Assembly (NCBI GenBank): GCA_027307095.1 | Contig: DAHUXO010000191.1 | Span: 1 to 34,551 of the forward strand | Origin: Betaproteobacteria bacterium | GTDB lineage: Bacteria; Pseudomonadota; Gammaproteobacteria; Burkholderiales; Casimicrobiaceae | Direction: 5' to 3' | DNA length: 34,551 bases | Shown here: piece by piece, positions 1 to 9,555 of the stretch | How positions within the stretch are numbered: position 1 is the first letter of the stretch | How the letters are laid out: every line of letters starts with the position of its first letter | The notes under the pieces: model-generated | Databases searched by the model: none | What the model was told of the DNA's origin: nothing | The model's input: the letters and a program-made list of their open reading frames with translations, nothing else | Made by a program: the position numbers and the translations under genes

Positions 1-1089
1 GAGCTCCTCGAGCGTGGCCTTGACGGTACCGAGGTAGTCCTCGGGCAGGGCACGCGAATCGGTGCGCGGATATGTGAGCGCCTTGTGCTTTTCGTAGAGT
101 GCCTGCGCGAGCGAGAGCGTCGTGCGCGCCGAGAAGCCGAAACGGCCGTTCGCCTCGCGCTGCAGGCTCGTCAGGTCGTAGAGCAGCGGCGCGATCTGCG
201 TCGACGGCTTCGATTCCTCAGTGACCTGCCCCGGCTTGCCGACACAGGCGGAAGCGATCGCGCGTGCGGCGGCTTCGTCCCAGATGCGCTCGGGGCGCCG
301 GTCCGGGTCGTCCTCGGCGATGCCTTGCGCATTCGCGCCGGTGGACGCGCCGTCGCGCTTCCTGAAATTCTCGTCGAACCAGCGGCCGGTGTACTCGCCG
401 GCTTCCGCGCGGAATGTGCCGGCGAGCTCCCAGTAGTTGCGCGGCACGAATGACCGGATCTTCCCCTCGCGCTCCACCATGATCGCGAGCGTCGGCGTCT
501 GCACGCGACCGACCGTCGTCAGCTGGAACCCGCCGGCCTTGGAGTTGAATGCAGTCATCGCGCGCGTGCCGTTGATGCCGACCAGCCAGTCCGATTCGGA
601 TCGGCAGACGGCCGCGTCGGCGAGCGGGCGCATCGTCTGGTCGCTGCGCAGGCGGGCGAAGCCTTCGCGGATCGACGCGGGCGTCATCGACTGCAGCCAG
701 AGGCGGTCGATCGGCTTGTCCGTCTTGGCGTACTGGGCGATGTAGCGGAAGATGAGCTCGCCTTCGCGGCCCGCGTCGCAGGCGTTGACCAGGCGCGAGA
801 CGTCCTTGCGCTTGATCAGCTTCAGCAACGTCCTGAGCCGCGCTTCGTTCTTTTCGATCGGTTTCAGCGCGAAGCGCGACGGAATGGCGGGAAGCTGGGC
901 GAACGTCCACTTGCCGCGCTTCACCTCCTCTTCCTCGGGCATCCCGATCTCGAGCAGGTGGCCGACCGCCGACGAAAGCACGTAGGTGTCGCTTTCGAAG
1001 TAATCGGCATGCTTGGTGAAGCCGCCCAGCACCCGCGCGATGTCGGCGGCGACGGAGGGCTTCTCGGCGATGATCAGGTTCTTGGGCAA
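1..1089 (-). CDS. topB: DNA topoisomerase III-like type IA topoisomerase (N-terminal 363 codons; truncated by window edge)
   Basis: Manual reverse-strand translation from TTG at 1089: (M)PKNLIIAEKPSVAADIARVLGGFTKHADYFESDTYVLSSAVGHLLEI...NACDAGREGELIFRYIAQ...GINGTRAMTAFNS...TTVGRVQTPTL. Toprim and type IA topoisomerase motifs are present. The TTG start explains its absence from the ORF track. Confidence 0.88.
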   Translation of the reverse strand, partial: MPKNLIIAEKPSVAADIARVLGGFTKHADYFESDTYVLSSAVGHLLEIGMPEEEEVKRGKWTFAQLPAIPSRFALKPIEKNEARLRTLLKLIKRKDVSRLVNACDAGREGELIFRYIAQYAKTDKPIDRLWLQSMTPASIREGFARLRSDQTMRPLADAAVCRSESDWLVGINGTRAMTAFNSKAGGFQLTTVGRVQTPTLAIMVEREGKIRSFVPRNYWELAGTFRAEAGEYTGRWFDENFRKRDGASTGANAQGIAEDDPDRRPERIWDEAAARAIASACVGKPGQVTEESKPSTQIAPLLYDLTSLQREANGRFGFSARTTLSLAQALYEKHKALTYPRTDSRALPEDYLGTVKATLEEL

Positions 1090-1336
1090 GGGAGTCCGGA
1101 TTCGGAAGCTGCTGCGCAGCGCCAGTGGCGGGCGGTGCGCCGGAGTTGGTTCAACATGCGGCCCCCGGGCGCATTTGCCAAGCGACTGGCAGAGGGCGGG
1201 GGGATTTGGGGTCGCCGATACTACCGAAGGTCGCGAGGCGCGGGCAACCGTCGTTTGGATGATCCCCGGCGATCGGCACCAGGGATCGCTGCCAATGCAT
1301 AGCACCAATGCTGGATAGTGCGGCAGTGAGCGCTCG

Positions 1337-2602
1337 CTATCGACCCCGGTTGATTCGCTGCCACAGACCGCCCGGCAACGCCGCGACGCGGCGCTCGAGC
1401 TCGAGCCGGACCAGTTCGGCGGCGACGTCGGACGCCGCGAGGCCGGTGCGCGCCACCAGGACGTCGACCGCGACAGGGCCGTGTTCCAGTGCCGCGAGCA
1501 GTGCCATGGCGTCGCTGCCGCGGGTGTCCGCCGCGTCCGCAACCGCGGCCCCCGCATCATGGCCTGCCGCTTCGGGGCCTGCGTAGCGCTGCGCCCTGGC
1601 GGCATTCCCGCCGCGGACGGCCGCCCCCGAAGGCGCGGTTGCGGGCTGCGCGAGTCCGAGCTCGTCCAGGACATCCTGGGCGGTTTCGACGAGCTTCGCG
1701 CCTTCGCGGATCAGCTTGTGGCAGCCCCGCGCGAACGGCGAATGGATCGAACCCGGGATCGCGAACACTTCGCGACCCTGCTCGCCGGCGAGCCGCGCGG
1801 TAATCAGCGACCCGGATGACAGCGTCGCCTCGACGACCAGCACGCCGCGCGCGAGGCCGCTGATCAGTCGGTTGCGGCGCGGGAAATTTTCCTTGCGCGC
1901 CGGCGTTCCCGGAAAATATTCGGACAGCAACGCGCCATCGGCAGCGATGCGCCTCGCGAGATCGCGGTTCCTGGCGGGATAGACGCGATCGGGCCCGGTG
2001 CCGACCACCGCGATCGTCGATCCCGCAGCGGGCGCGCCCGCGCCTGCGGCGCCGTGATCCGGCGCGCGACCGGTTGTACGATCGGCGCGGCGCGAACCGC
2101 GATCGATCGTCCGGTCGAGTGCACCTTCATGGGCGGCGGTGTCGATGCCCTCGGCGAGTCCCGAGACGATCGTGAGTCCGGCCACGCACAGCGCGGCGGC
2201 GAATTCGCGCGCCGTCTCGATTCCCTGCGGAGTCGCGTTGCGACTGCCTACGATCGCGAGTGCCGGGCGGTTCAGCAGATCGCGTCTGCCGATGTGGAAC
2301 AGCACCGGCGGAGCGTCGCCGACGTCGAGCAGCGCCCGCGGATAGTCGGCGTCGTCCCAGGCGATCAGGTCGTGACCGGGATCCTCGAGCCAGCGTGAGA
2401 TCGCCTCGATGGCTTCGCGCGGCCCCGCCGCGAGCACGCGGTCGGCCACCGCCGGCCCGACGACGCGCGAGAGTTGCGCACGCGAGGCGCCGAGCACGGC
2501 CGCCGGGTCGCCGAATGTGCGCAGCAGGTCGACTGTCGCGCGCTGCGGAATCGTCCTGTGTGCGAGCTCAGCCCACGCAAGCTTGCGCGGATCGACGGGC
2601 AC
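1337..2602 (-). CDS. dprA: DNA processing protein DprA (Smf), with an internal insertion
   Basis: Within the 1337..3697 ORF: ALAIVGSRNATPQGIETAREFA...GLTIVSGLAEGIDTAAHEGALD...STIAVVGTGPDRVYPARNRDLA...SEYFPGTPARKENFPRRNRLISGLARGVLVVEA...SGSLITARLAGEQGREVFAIPGSI. Start placed at GTG 2602, just downstream of the LysM gene. Confidence 0.92.
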   Translation of the reverse strand: MPVDPRKLAWAELAHRTIPQRATVDLLRTFGDPAAVLGASRAQLSRVVGPAVADRVLAAGPREAIEAISRWLEDPGHDLIAWDDADYPRALLDVGDAPPVLFHIGRRDLLNRPALAIVGSRNATPQGIETAREFAAALCVAGLTIVSGLAEGIDTAAHEGALDRTIDRGSRRADRTTGRAPDHGAAGAGAPAAGSTIAVVGTGPDRVYPARNRDLARRIAADGALLSEYFPGTPARKENFPRRNRLISGLARGVLVVEATLSSGSLITARLAGEQGREVFAIPGSIHSPFARGCHKLIREGAKLVETAQDVLDELGLAQPATAPSGAAVRGGNAARAQRYAGPEAAGHDAGAAVADAADTRGSDAMALLAALEHGPVAVDVLVARTGLAASDVAAELVRLELERRVAALPGGLWQRINRGR

Positions 2603-2628
2603 CGAGCGCGTGCTGCGGCCTTCAGGGT

Positions 2629-3738
2629 TCAGGGCGTCCTGACGTAATCGCCGACGCGCACCGCGCCGCTGGAATTGAGCACCAGCGCGTAGGACACGCG
2701 GTCGAACACGCGGAAGACCATCAGGATGCCGAGGTGCTCGTCGGGAATCTTCAGGTACGCAGGCTGCGAGTAGCTGGTCGTGTTGTCCAGGTTCGGGAAC
2801 ATGATCGACGGGCCTTCGTGCCCCGGTCGCGGATCGCGGATCGGCGCAATGGTCCGGTAGATCGCGAGCACATTGCCCACTTCGAGACCGTCCTGCTTGC
2901 CCTTGTCGAGCGCGACCACGTAGTCGCGACCGGTTTCGGAGCCGTCGCGCGCGAGCTTCAGGATATGCCCGTCGATCAGGTGATCGGGAGCATGCGGCAC
3001 GTAGTTCTGGATCACCTCGCGCGTCGCGGGCAGCAGCCGGTCGCCGATGACGATTTCCTCGGTGGCGCTTTCGATTCGCGCCGTCGACGCCTCGTCGGGC
3101 TTGCCGAACTGCTCGACCCGCGCGGTGCCGAGGAAACGGTTCTCGTAGCCCAGCGTTTCGCCCTTGGCGTTGACCAGGCGCTCGCCCGGCCGGTAGATGT
3201 ACCAGAGGTCGCCGCCCTTGGGATCGAGGCCCGCGACATAGATGGTGTCGCCCTCGCCGCGCACGACGCGATCGTCGCGGCCGGCGACGATCTCCGCCGC
3301 GCCGGCGAGCCCGTGCGGCCCGGTGATCAGCGGACGGGTCAGGAAGGGCTCGATGTCGGCCTGCGGGATCGCGGGTATCGCCTGTTCGGTGAGCGGCGCA
3401 ACGCGCACCGACGGCGAGAGTCTGACGGTTTGCCGTTCGAGGGTCAGCTCGGGTTGTCCGCCGACGATGCCGAGCTTGATGACGTCGCCCGGGTAGATCA
3501 GGTTCGGATTGTGAATTTGCTCGCGGTTCATCCGCCACAGTTCGGGCCAGCGCCAAGGCTGTTTGAGGAACTTGCCGGCGATTCCCCACAGCGTGTCGCC
3601 CTTCTGGACCGTGTAGCTCGACGGTGGATGGTCGGCAAGCTGGATCGTCTGGGCGCCCGCGGCTGCGCTGCCCGCCGCGATGCAGAGGAGCGCGCAAACA
3701 GCGATCAGGCGTGAGACTGTGGTAAAGTATTGACGCAT
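2629..3738 (-). CDS. LysM-domain exported protein
   Basis: Signal peptide ([30 protein letters not shown]) followed by LysM motif [49 protein letters not shown]; divergent from def and upstream of dprA as in many betaproteobacteria. Confidence 0.9.
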   Translation of the reverse strand: MRQYFTTVSRLIAVCALLCIAAGSAAAGAQTIQLADHPPSSYTVQKGDTLWGIAGKFLKQPWRWPELWRMNREQIHNPNLIYPGDVIKLGIVGGQPELTLERQTVRLSPSVRVAPLTEQAIPAIPQADIEPFLTRPLITGPHGLAGAAEIVAGRDDRVVRGEGDTIYVAGLDPKGGDLWYIYRPGERLVNAKGETLGYENRFLGTARVEQFGKPDEASTARIESATEEIVIGDRLLPATREVIQNYVPHAPDHLIDGHILKLARDGSETGRDYVVALDKGKQDGLEVGNVLAIYRTIAPIRDPRPGHEGPSIMFPNLDNTTSYSQPAYLKIPDEHLGILMVFRVFDRVSYALVLNSSGAVRVGDYVRTP

Positions 3739-3847
3739 ATGGCCTCTTTCGGGTGGGGCGGACTTGCTAACGTCCTAAACCGCCACAAAATAAGGACTTA
3801 AAGACGATTCTGCATCTGGAACTTGCATTTGGCAAGTCAAAGCGCAC

Positions 3848-4351
3848 ATGGCCCTGCTCCCGATCCTCGAATACCCCGATCCGCGTCTCAAAAAGGTTGC
3901 AGCGCCGGTCGCTGCCGTGACGCCGGAAATCCGCAAACTGGTCGCCGACATGGCCGAAACGATGTATGCAGCACCAGGCGTGGGGCTCGCGGCGACGCAA
4001 GTGAACGTTCACAAACAAGTGATCGTAATCGACATATCCGAGCATCGGGACGACCTTCGGGTATTCATCAATCCGGTGCTCCTGGAGGCCGAGGGCGAGG
4101 CCGAAAACGAGGAAGGCTGCCTGTCGGTTCCCGGCTACTACGACAAGGTCGCCCGAGCGGCGCGAATCCGGGTCCGCGCGCAAAACGAGCGCGGGGAAAC
4201 AATCGAGCTCGACGCCGAGGGGTTGCTCGCCGTCTGCGTGCAGCACGAAATGGACCATCTGCGCGGAAAAGTCTTCATCGAATACCTCTCCCCGCTCAAG
4301 CGCACGCGCCTCGCCGCGAGGTTGCGCAAGAAGCACCAGCTCGCCGGCTGA
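3848..4351 (+). CDS. def: Peptide deformylase
   Basis: Motifs [17 protein letters not shown] and [10 protein letters not shown]; followed by fmt. Confidence 0.97.
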   Translation: MALLPILEYPDPRLKKVAAPVAAVTPEIRKLVADMAETMYAAPGVGLAATQVNVHKQVIVIDISEHRDDLRVFINPVLLEAEGEAENEEGCLSVPGYYDKVARAARIRVRAQNERGETIELDAEGLLAVCVQHEMDHLRGKVFIEYLSPLKRTRLAARLRKKHQLAG

Positions 4352-4365
4352 GCCGGCGCCATCGC

Positions 4366-5358
4366 ATGCGCGTGGGTTTCGCCGGCACGCCGGAATTCGC
4401 CGTGCGCGCGCTGGCAGCGCTCCACGCCGCAGGGCACACGATACCGGTGGTGCTCACCCAGCCCGATAGGCCATCGGGCCGAGGGCTGGCGCTCGCCGCC
4501 TCCGCGGTCCGACGCCATGCCGACGCACAGGGGTTTCCGGTTCTGCAACCACGGAGCCTCAAGGACGCTGCGTCGCGGGCAGCGCTGCTCGCGATCCCGG
4601 TCGACGTGCTCGTCGTCGCCGCCTATGGGCTGATCCTGCCGCGCGAGGTCCTCGGATGGCCCACCCACGGCTGCCTCAACATCCACGCTTCGCTGCTGCC
4701 TCGCTGGCGTGGGGCGGCGCCGATCGCGCGCGCCGTCGAGGCCGGCGACGCGACGACCGGCATCACGATCATGCAGATGGACGAAGGGCTCGACACCGGC
4801 GCGGTGGTCGAGGCGCGCGCTCTCGACATCGATGCGCGCGAGACGGCCGGGACGCTTCACGATCGGCTCGCGGACCTGGGCGCGGCGACGATCGTCGACG
4901 TGCTGGCCATCCTGGCGTCGAACGGACGACTCGAGAGCCGGCCGCAACCCGAGTCCGGCGTCACCTATGCCGCCAAGCTCGGTCGGGAGGACGCCCGGAT
5001 CGACTGGAACCAGACCCCGGTCGCGATCGACCGCAGGATCCGCGCGATGTCGCCCTCCCCTGGCGCAGCGGCGACATGGCAGGCCGACGCGTTCAAGCTG
5101 TGGCTGGCCGAGGTCCCCGGCGCCGGCGGCTACGCGGACGCGAGCGCGGGTCCGGGGGCCGGCGCCGCCGCCGAGCCCGGTACGATCGTCGCGGTCGGCG
5201 CTGCCGGGATCGACGTGGTCTGCGGACCTGCCGGTGCTCGCGGCATCCTGCGCATCGTCGAGGTCCAGCCCGCAGGCGGCAGGCGCATGCCGGCGGCGGC
5301 CTTCGCGGCCGGACGCCGCATCGTGCCCGGGTCGCGTTTCGGCACGGTGAGCGTGTGA
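4366..5358 (+). CDS. fmt: Methionyl-tRNA formyltransferase
   Basis: MRVGFAGTPEFAVRALAALHAAGHTIPVVLTQPDRPSGRG...LNIHASLLPRWRGAAPIARAVEAGDATTGITIMQMDEGLDTG; start ATG 4366 inside the longer 3823..5358 ORF. Confidence 0.96.
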   Translation: MRVGFAGTPEFAVRALAALHAAGHTIPVVLTQPDRPSGRGLALAASAVRRHADAQGFPVLQPRSLKDAASRAALLAIPVDVLVVAAYGLILPREVLGWPTHGCLNIHASLLPRWRGAAPIARAVEAGDATTGITIMQMDEGLDTGAVVEARALDIDARETAGTLHDRLADLGAATIVDVLAILASNGRLESRPQPESGVTYAAKLGREDARIDWNQTPVAIDRRIRAMSPSPGAAATWQADAFKLWLAEVPGAGGYADASAGPGAGAAAEPGTIVAVGAAGIDVVCGPAGARGILRIVEVQPAGGRRMPAAAFAAGRRIVPGSRFGTVSV

Positions 5359-5424
5359 GACGCCGCCTCCTGCCGGACGCCGCCGGCGAGCCGCATCGCG
5401 TCGCCGCCGGATAGCGCGCACCCC

Positions 5425-6726
5425 ATGCACACCGAACAGGCGCTGGCGGCACGCGCAGTCGCGCGCGTCATCGACGACGGTGCGAACCTGGCCGAAGCGC
5501 TCGCGGAAGTCGACGACCGGAGCGAGCTGCGCGGCCGAACGCTGGTGCAGGAGCTCGCGTACGGGACGCTGCGGCACTGGGGCACGCTCGACGCGCTCAC
5601 GCGCAAGCTCTCGCGCAACCCGATGCCCGATGCGCTGCTGCGGTCGCTGACCGCGGTGGCGCTCTACCAGATCCTGCATACGCGTGCACCGGCGTTCGCG
5701 ATCGTCGACCGCGCGGTCGAGGCGGCGGCGCAACTCGCGCGTCCGGCGGCCAAGTCGCTCGAGAACGCGCTGTTGCGCAGGTTCCTGCGCGAGCGCGATC
5801 CGCTGCTCGCGGCCGTGCGGGACGACGAGGTCGCGCGTCACTCCTACCCGAAGTGGTGGATCGATCGCGTGCGCCGCGACCATCCTGCCGACTGGGAGGC
5901 GATGCTCGCGGCCGGAAACGCGCGCCCGCCGCTGTCGCTGCGGGTCAACCGCAGGGTCACGACCGCGCAGGCGCTGGTCGCGCGCTTCGCCGAAGCGGGG
6001 ATCGAGGCGACGCCGGCCGGCGACTGGGGCATCGTCGTCGCGGTGCCGAGGCCGGTGGCCGAGCTCCCCGGCTACGCCGACGGGGCGTTCGCCGTGCAGG
6101 ATCTCGGCGCGCAACTCGCGGCGCCGCTGCTCGGCGTCGCCGACGGCATGCGCGTGCTCGACGCCTGTGCGGCGCCCGGCGGCAAGACCACGCAGCTGCT
6201 CGAATGCGCCGATATCGACCTGACCGCGCTCGATGCGGACGGCACCAGGCTCGGCAGGCTGCGCGACAACCTGCGGCGCCTGCGCCACGACCAGCGCAAT
6301 GTCCGCGTCGCCGAGGGCGACGCCACGAATCCCGGCCCGTGGTGGGACGGCAAGCCGTTCGACCGCATCCTCCTCGACGTACCGTGCACGGCGTCGGGCA
6401 TCGTGAGGCGCCACCCCGACATCAAATGGCGGCGCCGCGCGGCCGACGTCGAGGCATTCGCCGCCGGGCAGTCGCGGCTGCTCGACGCCGCCTGGCCGCT
6501 GCTCGCGACCGGCGGTCGCCTGCTCTATGTCACCTGCTCGATATTCCGGGCCGAGAACGACGAGCGCATCGACGATTTCTGCCTCCGGCACCCCGGCGCG
6601 TTGCGTGAAACCCTCAACTTCCCCGAGGGCGTGATCCATCGCGGCGGTCAAATCTTGCCTTCGGCTTCCGGGGCGCGCCACAATCAGGACGGGTTCTTCT
6701 ACGCCCTGCTACGCAAGAACCCGTGA
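5425..6726 (+). CDS. rsmB: 16S rRNA (cytosine(967)-C(5))-methyltransferase RsmB
   Basis: NusB-like N-terminus, then DACAAPGGKTTQLLE...ILLDVPCTASGIVRRHPDIKW...LLYVTCSIFRAENDE (both catalytic Cys motifs). Confidence 0.95.
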   Translation: MHTEQALAARAVARVIDDGANLAEALAEVDDRSELRGRTLVQELAYGTLRHWGTLDALTRKLSRNPMPDALLRSLTAVALYQILHTRAPAFAIVDRAVEAAAQLARPAAKSLENALLRRFLRERDPLLAAVRDDEVARHSYPKWWIDRVRRDHPADWEAMLAAGNARPPLSLRVNRRVTTAQALVARFAEAGIEATPAGDWGIVVAVPRPVAELPGYADGAFAVQDLGAQLAAPLLGVADGMRVLDACAAPGGKTTQLLECADIDLTALDADGTRLGRLRDNLRRLRHDQRNVRVAEGDATNPGPWWDGKPFDRILLDVPCTASGIVRRHPDIKWRRRAADVEAFAAGQSRLLDAAWPLLATGGRLLYVTCSIFRAENDERIDDFCLRHPGALRETLNFPEGVIHRGGQILPSASGARHNQDGFFYALLRKNP

Positions 6727-6805
6727 GGCCGCTGCGGCGCCTCGGCACCCTGCGCGAAGGGTAGTTCACCGCCCCGGAAACGGGGCCGACGCGCATTCTC
6801 CCCGC

Positions 6806-7399
6806 ATGCCGCCCAACCCCCATCGCGATTCCGTGCCGGCCTCGACAACGCGCCGCCGCCTGCTGGCCGCGGCGGCCGGGGCTGCGATCGCGCTCGCCGC
6901 GGCCGGGACGCGGGCGGACAGCATCCCGGTCCGCGGCGCCTCGCTGCGGATCGCGGACGGCGAAGTCCTGCTGTCGGCCGATTTCGATTTCGCGCTAACG
7001 CCGACGCTCCAGGAAGCGCTGGACAAGGGCATCCCGCTGTATTTCACGTTCGAGTTCGAGCTCACCCGCGCACGCTTCCTCTGGTTCAGCGAAAAAGTCG
7101 CGCAATGGTCGATCACCTACCGGGTGTCGTACAGTTCGCTGACGCAACAGTACCGGGTCGCGAGCGGTCCGCTCGGCCAGGCTTTCGATTCGCTGGGAGA
7201 CGTCCAGCGCTTCATCGGGCGCGTAGCATCACGGCCGGTGCTGCGCGCCGACGAACTCATGAAGGGAACCCGCTACGACGCCGCGATTCGCGAAAAACTC
7301 GATGTCAACGAGCTGCCCAAGCCGTTCCAGGTCAATGCGCTCGCGTCGCACGAGTGGCAGCTATCCTCGGACTGGCACCGTTTCACGTTCACGCCATGA
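6806..7399 (+). CDS. DUF4390-type exported protein
   Basis: RRRLLAAAAGAAIALAAAGTRA signal-like N-terminus; GIPLYFTFEFELTRARFLWFSEKVAQWSITYRVSYSSLTQQYRV typical of the family between rsmB and ntrY; ATGA overlap with the next gene. Confidence 0.85.
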   Translation: MPPNPHRDSVPASTTRRRLLAAAAGAAIALAAAGTRADSIPVRGASLRIADGEVLLSADFDFALTPTLQEALDKGIPLYFTFEFELTRARFLWFSEKVAQWSITYRVSYSSLTQQYRVASGPLGQAFDSLGDVQRFIGRVASRPVLRADELMKGTRYDAAIREKLDVNELPKPFQVNALASHEWQLSSDWHRFTFTP

Positions 7400-9555
7400 C
7401 GAGCCTTCTCGCATCGCGGCGCCTGCGTTGGTTCTCGCTCGCGTTTGCGGGCATCGCCGCGATCGCGCTGTTCCTGCTCGCGACGGCCACCGCCAACACC
7501 GACCTGTTCGCGGGCCACTACAACACGCTGCTGCTGATCAACGGCGCACTGGTGGTGCTGCTGATGCTGGTGGTCGGAGGCCAGCTCCTGCAGCTGCGCC
7601 GCAACCTCGTCTCGGGGGTATTCGGATCGCGCCTGGCGTTGCGCCTGGTGCTGCTGTTCTCGCTGGTCGCCGTGCTTCCCGGCGCGCTGGTCTACGCCGT
7701 GTCGGTGCAGTTCCTGGGCCGCAGCATCGAGAGTTGGTTCGACGTGCGCGTGGACCGGGCGCTCGACGGGGGCATCAACCTCGGCCGCAGCTAGCTCGAT
7801 TACCTGCTGAAGGAGACCACGACTCGCGCGACCGCGATCGCATCGGCGCTGGCCGACGCGCCCGGGGCCGCAGCGTCGACGCTGAGCCACGCATCCGAGC
7901 AGGCCGGCATCTACGAGTCGGCCCTCTATTCACCGTCGGGCAGCGTGCTCGCCGTCGGCGGCATCGGTGGGTCGCTGATGCCGCCGGATGCCCTGCCCGG
8001 CGATGCGCTGCGCCGGGCCCGGCTGCAGCAGACCTACGCGAGGGTCGAACAGGCCTCCGACGGCGGCCTGCTGCTGCGCGTCGTCGTTCCGGTGAACAGC
8101 AGCGACCGGATCGACCCGCTGCGCGTGTTGCAGGTGATCGAGCGCGTGCCGCGACCGCTCGCGCAGGATCTCGAGAAAGTCCAGGCCGGTGCGCGCGACT
8201 ACAAGGAGATCACGTTCTCCCGCAATGCGCTGAAGCGGCTCTACCAGGTGACGCTGACGCTGACGCTGCTGCTCGCGCTGACCTCCGCGCTCGGCCTCGC
8301 GGTGGTGCTTTCCGAGCGCTTCGCGGCGCCGCTGGGGCGGCTCGCCGAGGGCACGCGCGCGGTTGCCGGCGGCGATTTCACGCGACGCCAGCCGGTGACG
8401 TCGACCGACGAGCTCGGCGTGCTCACCGAATCGTTCAACACGATGACCTCGCAGCTCGCGGACGCGAAGCTGCGCACCGAGGAATCGCAGCACGCGACCG
8501 AGATGACCCGCGCCTACCTCGAGAGCGTGCTCGGCAACCTGTCGTCGGGCGTTCTCGCATTCGACGACCGCTACCGCCTGCGCACCGCGAATCCCGCCGC
8601 GGCCGTCATCCTGCAGCAGCCGTTCGCCGATCTTGCGGGGGCCCCGCTCGCGGACTGGGGCGGACGGCTGCCCGCGCTCGCGCCGTTTGCCGAGCTGGTC
8701 GCCGAAGGGTTCCGAGGCTCGCGCGACGGACAATGGCAGCGGGAGGCGGCGCTCACCGTCGCCGGCCAGACGCGGACGCTGCTGCTGCGCGGAACCCGCC
8801 TGCCCGGAGCGCCGGTCCCGGGATACGTCGCCGTGTTCGACGACGTGTCCGAGCTCCTCGAGGCGCAGCGCGACGCCGCGTGGGCGGAAGTCGCGCGCAG
8901 GCTCGCCCATGAAATCAAGAACCCGCTCACGCCGATCCAGCTCTCCGCCGAAAGGCTCGCGGTGAAGCTCGGGCCCCGCCTCGACGAGAGCGACCTGGAG
9001 ACGCTGCGGCGCGGAACGCAGACGATCGTCTCGCAGGTGGCCGCGATGAAGCACATGGTCGATGATTTCGCGATCTACGCGCGCCAGCCCCGCCCCGGCC
9101 AGATGCAGGCCGTCGACGTCGCGGCGCTCTTGCTCGACGTGCTGGCTCTATACGACAATCTGCGGCCGCACGTCGCGCTCGCGCTTCCCGAGGCGCCGGT
9201 CATGATTCAGGGTGAACCCACCCGCCTGCGCCAGGTGTTCCACAATCTGCTGCAGAATGCGATCGATGCGCAGACCGGCAGCGACGACCCGCGGATCGAC
9301 ATCACGCTGTCCGTGACCGGCACGGAGATTGCGCTCTCGTTCGGGGACCGCGGCCCGGGATTTGCCGGGAACGTCCTCGAGCATCCGTTCGAGCCGTACG
9401 TGACCACCAAGGCTAAAGGCACCGGATTGGGGCTTGCAATCGTGAAGAAGATCGTAGACGAACACGCCGGACGCGTGACGCTGGAGAACATCGTTCCCCA
9501 CGGCGCACGCGTCACCCTGCACTTCCGCGCGCTCAAGTCGGCGGCGGCCGCATGA
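7396..9555 (+). pseudogene. ntrY: NtrY-like transmembrane sensor histidine kinase, interrupted by an in-frame TAG at 7792-7794
   Basis: ATG 7396 (ATGA overlap with DUF4390 gene). Same reading frame on both sides of the stop: ...LDGGINLGRS-TAG-LDYLLKETTTRATAIASALADAPG... then TM segment, HAMP, PAS-like region, H-box RRLAHEIKNPLTPIQLSAERL, and ATPase motifs QNAIDAQ, GDRGPGF, TKAKGTGLGLAIVKKIVDEH. May be a real disruption, a readthrough site or a sequence error. Confidence 0.85.

Noticed and set aside
2260-3714. 484-aa plus-strand ORF opposite dprA/LysM
   Set aside because: Low-complexity Arg/Ala-rich translation antisense to a clear LysM gene; typical of GC-rich shadow ORFs.
4138-6681. 847-aa minus-strand ORF opposite def, fmt and rsmB
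   Set aside because: Antisense to three confidently identified genes; repetitive Arg/Gly/Asp composition with no recognisable domain.
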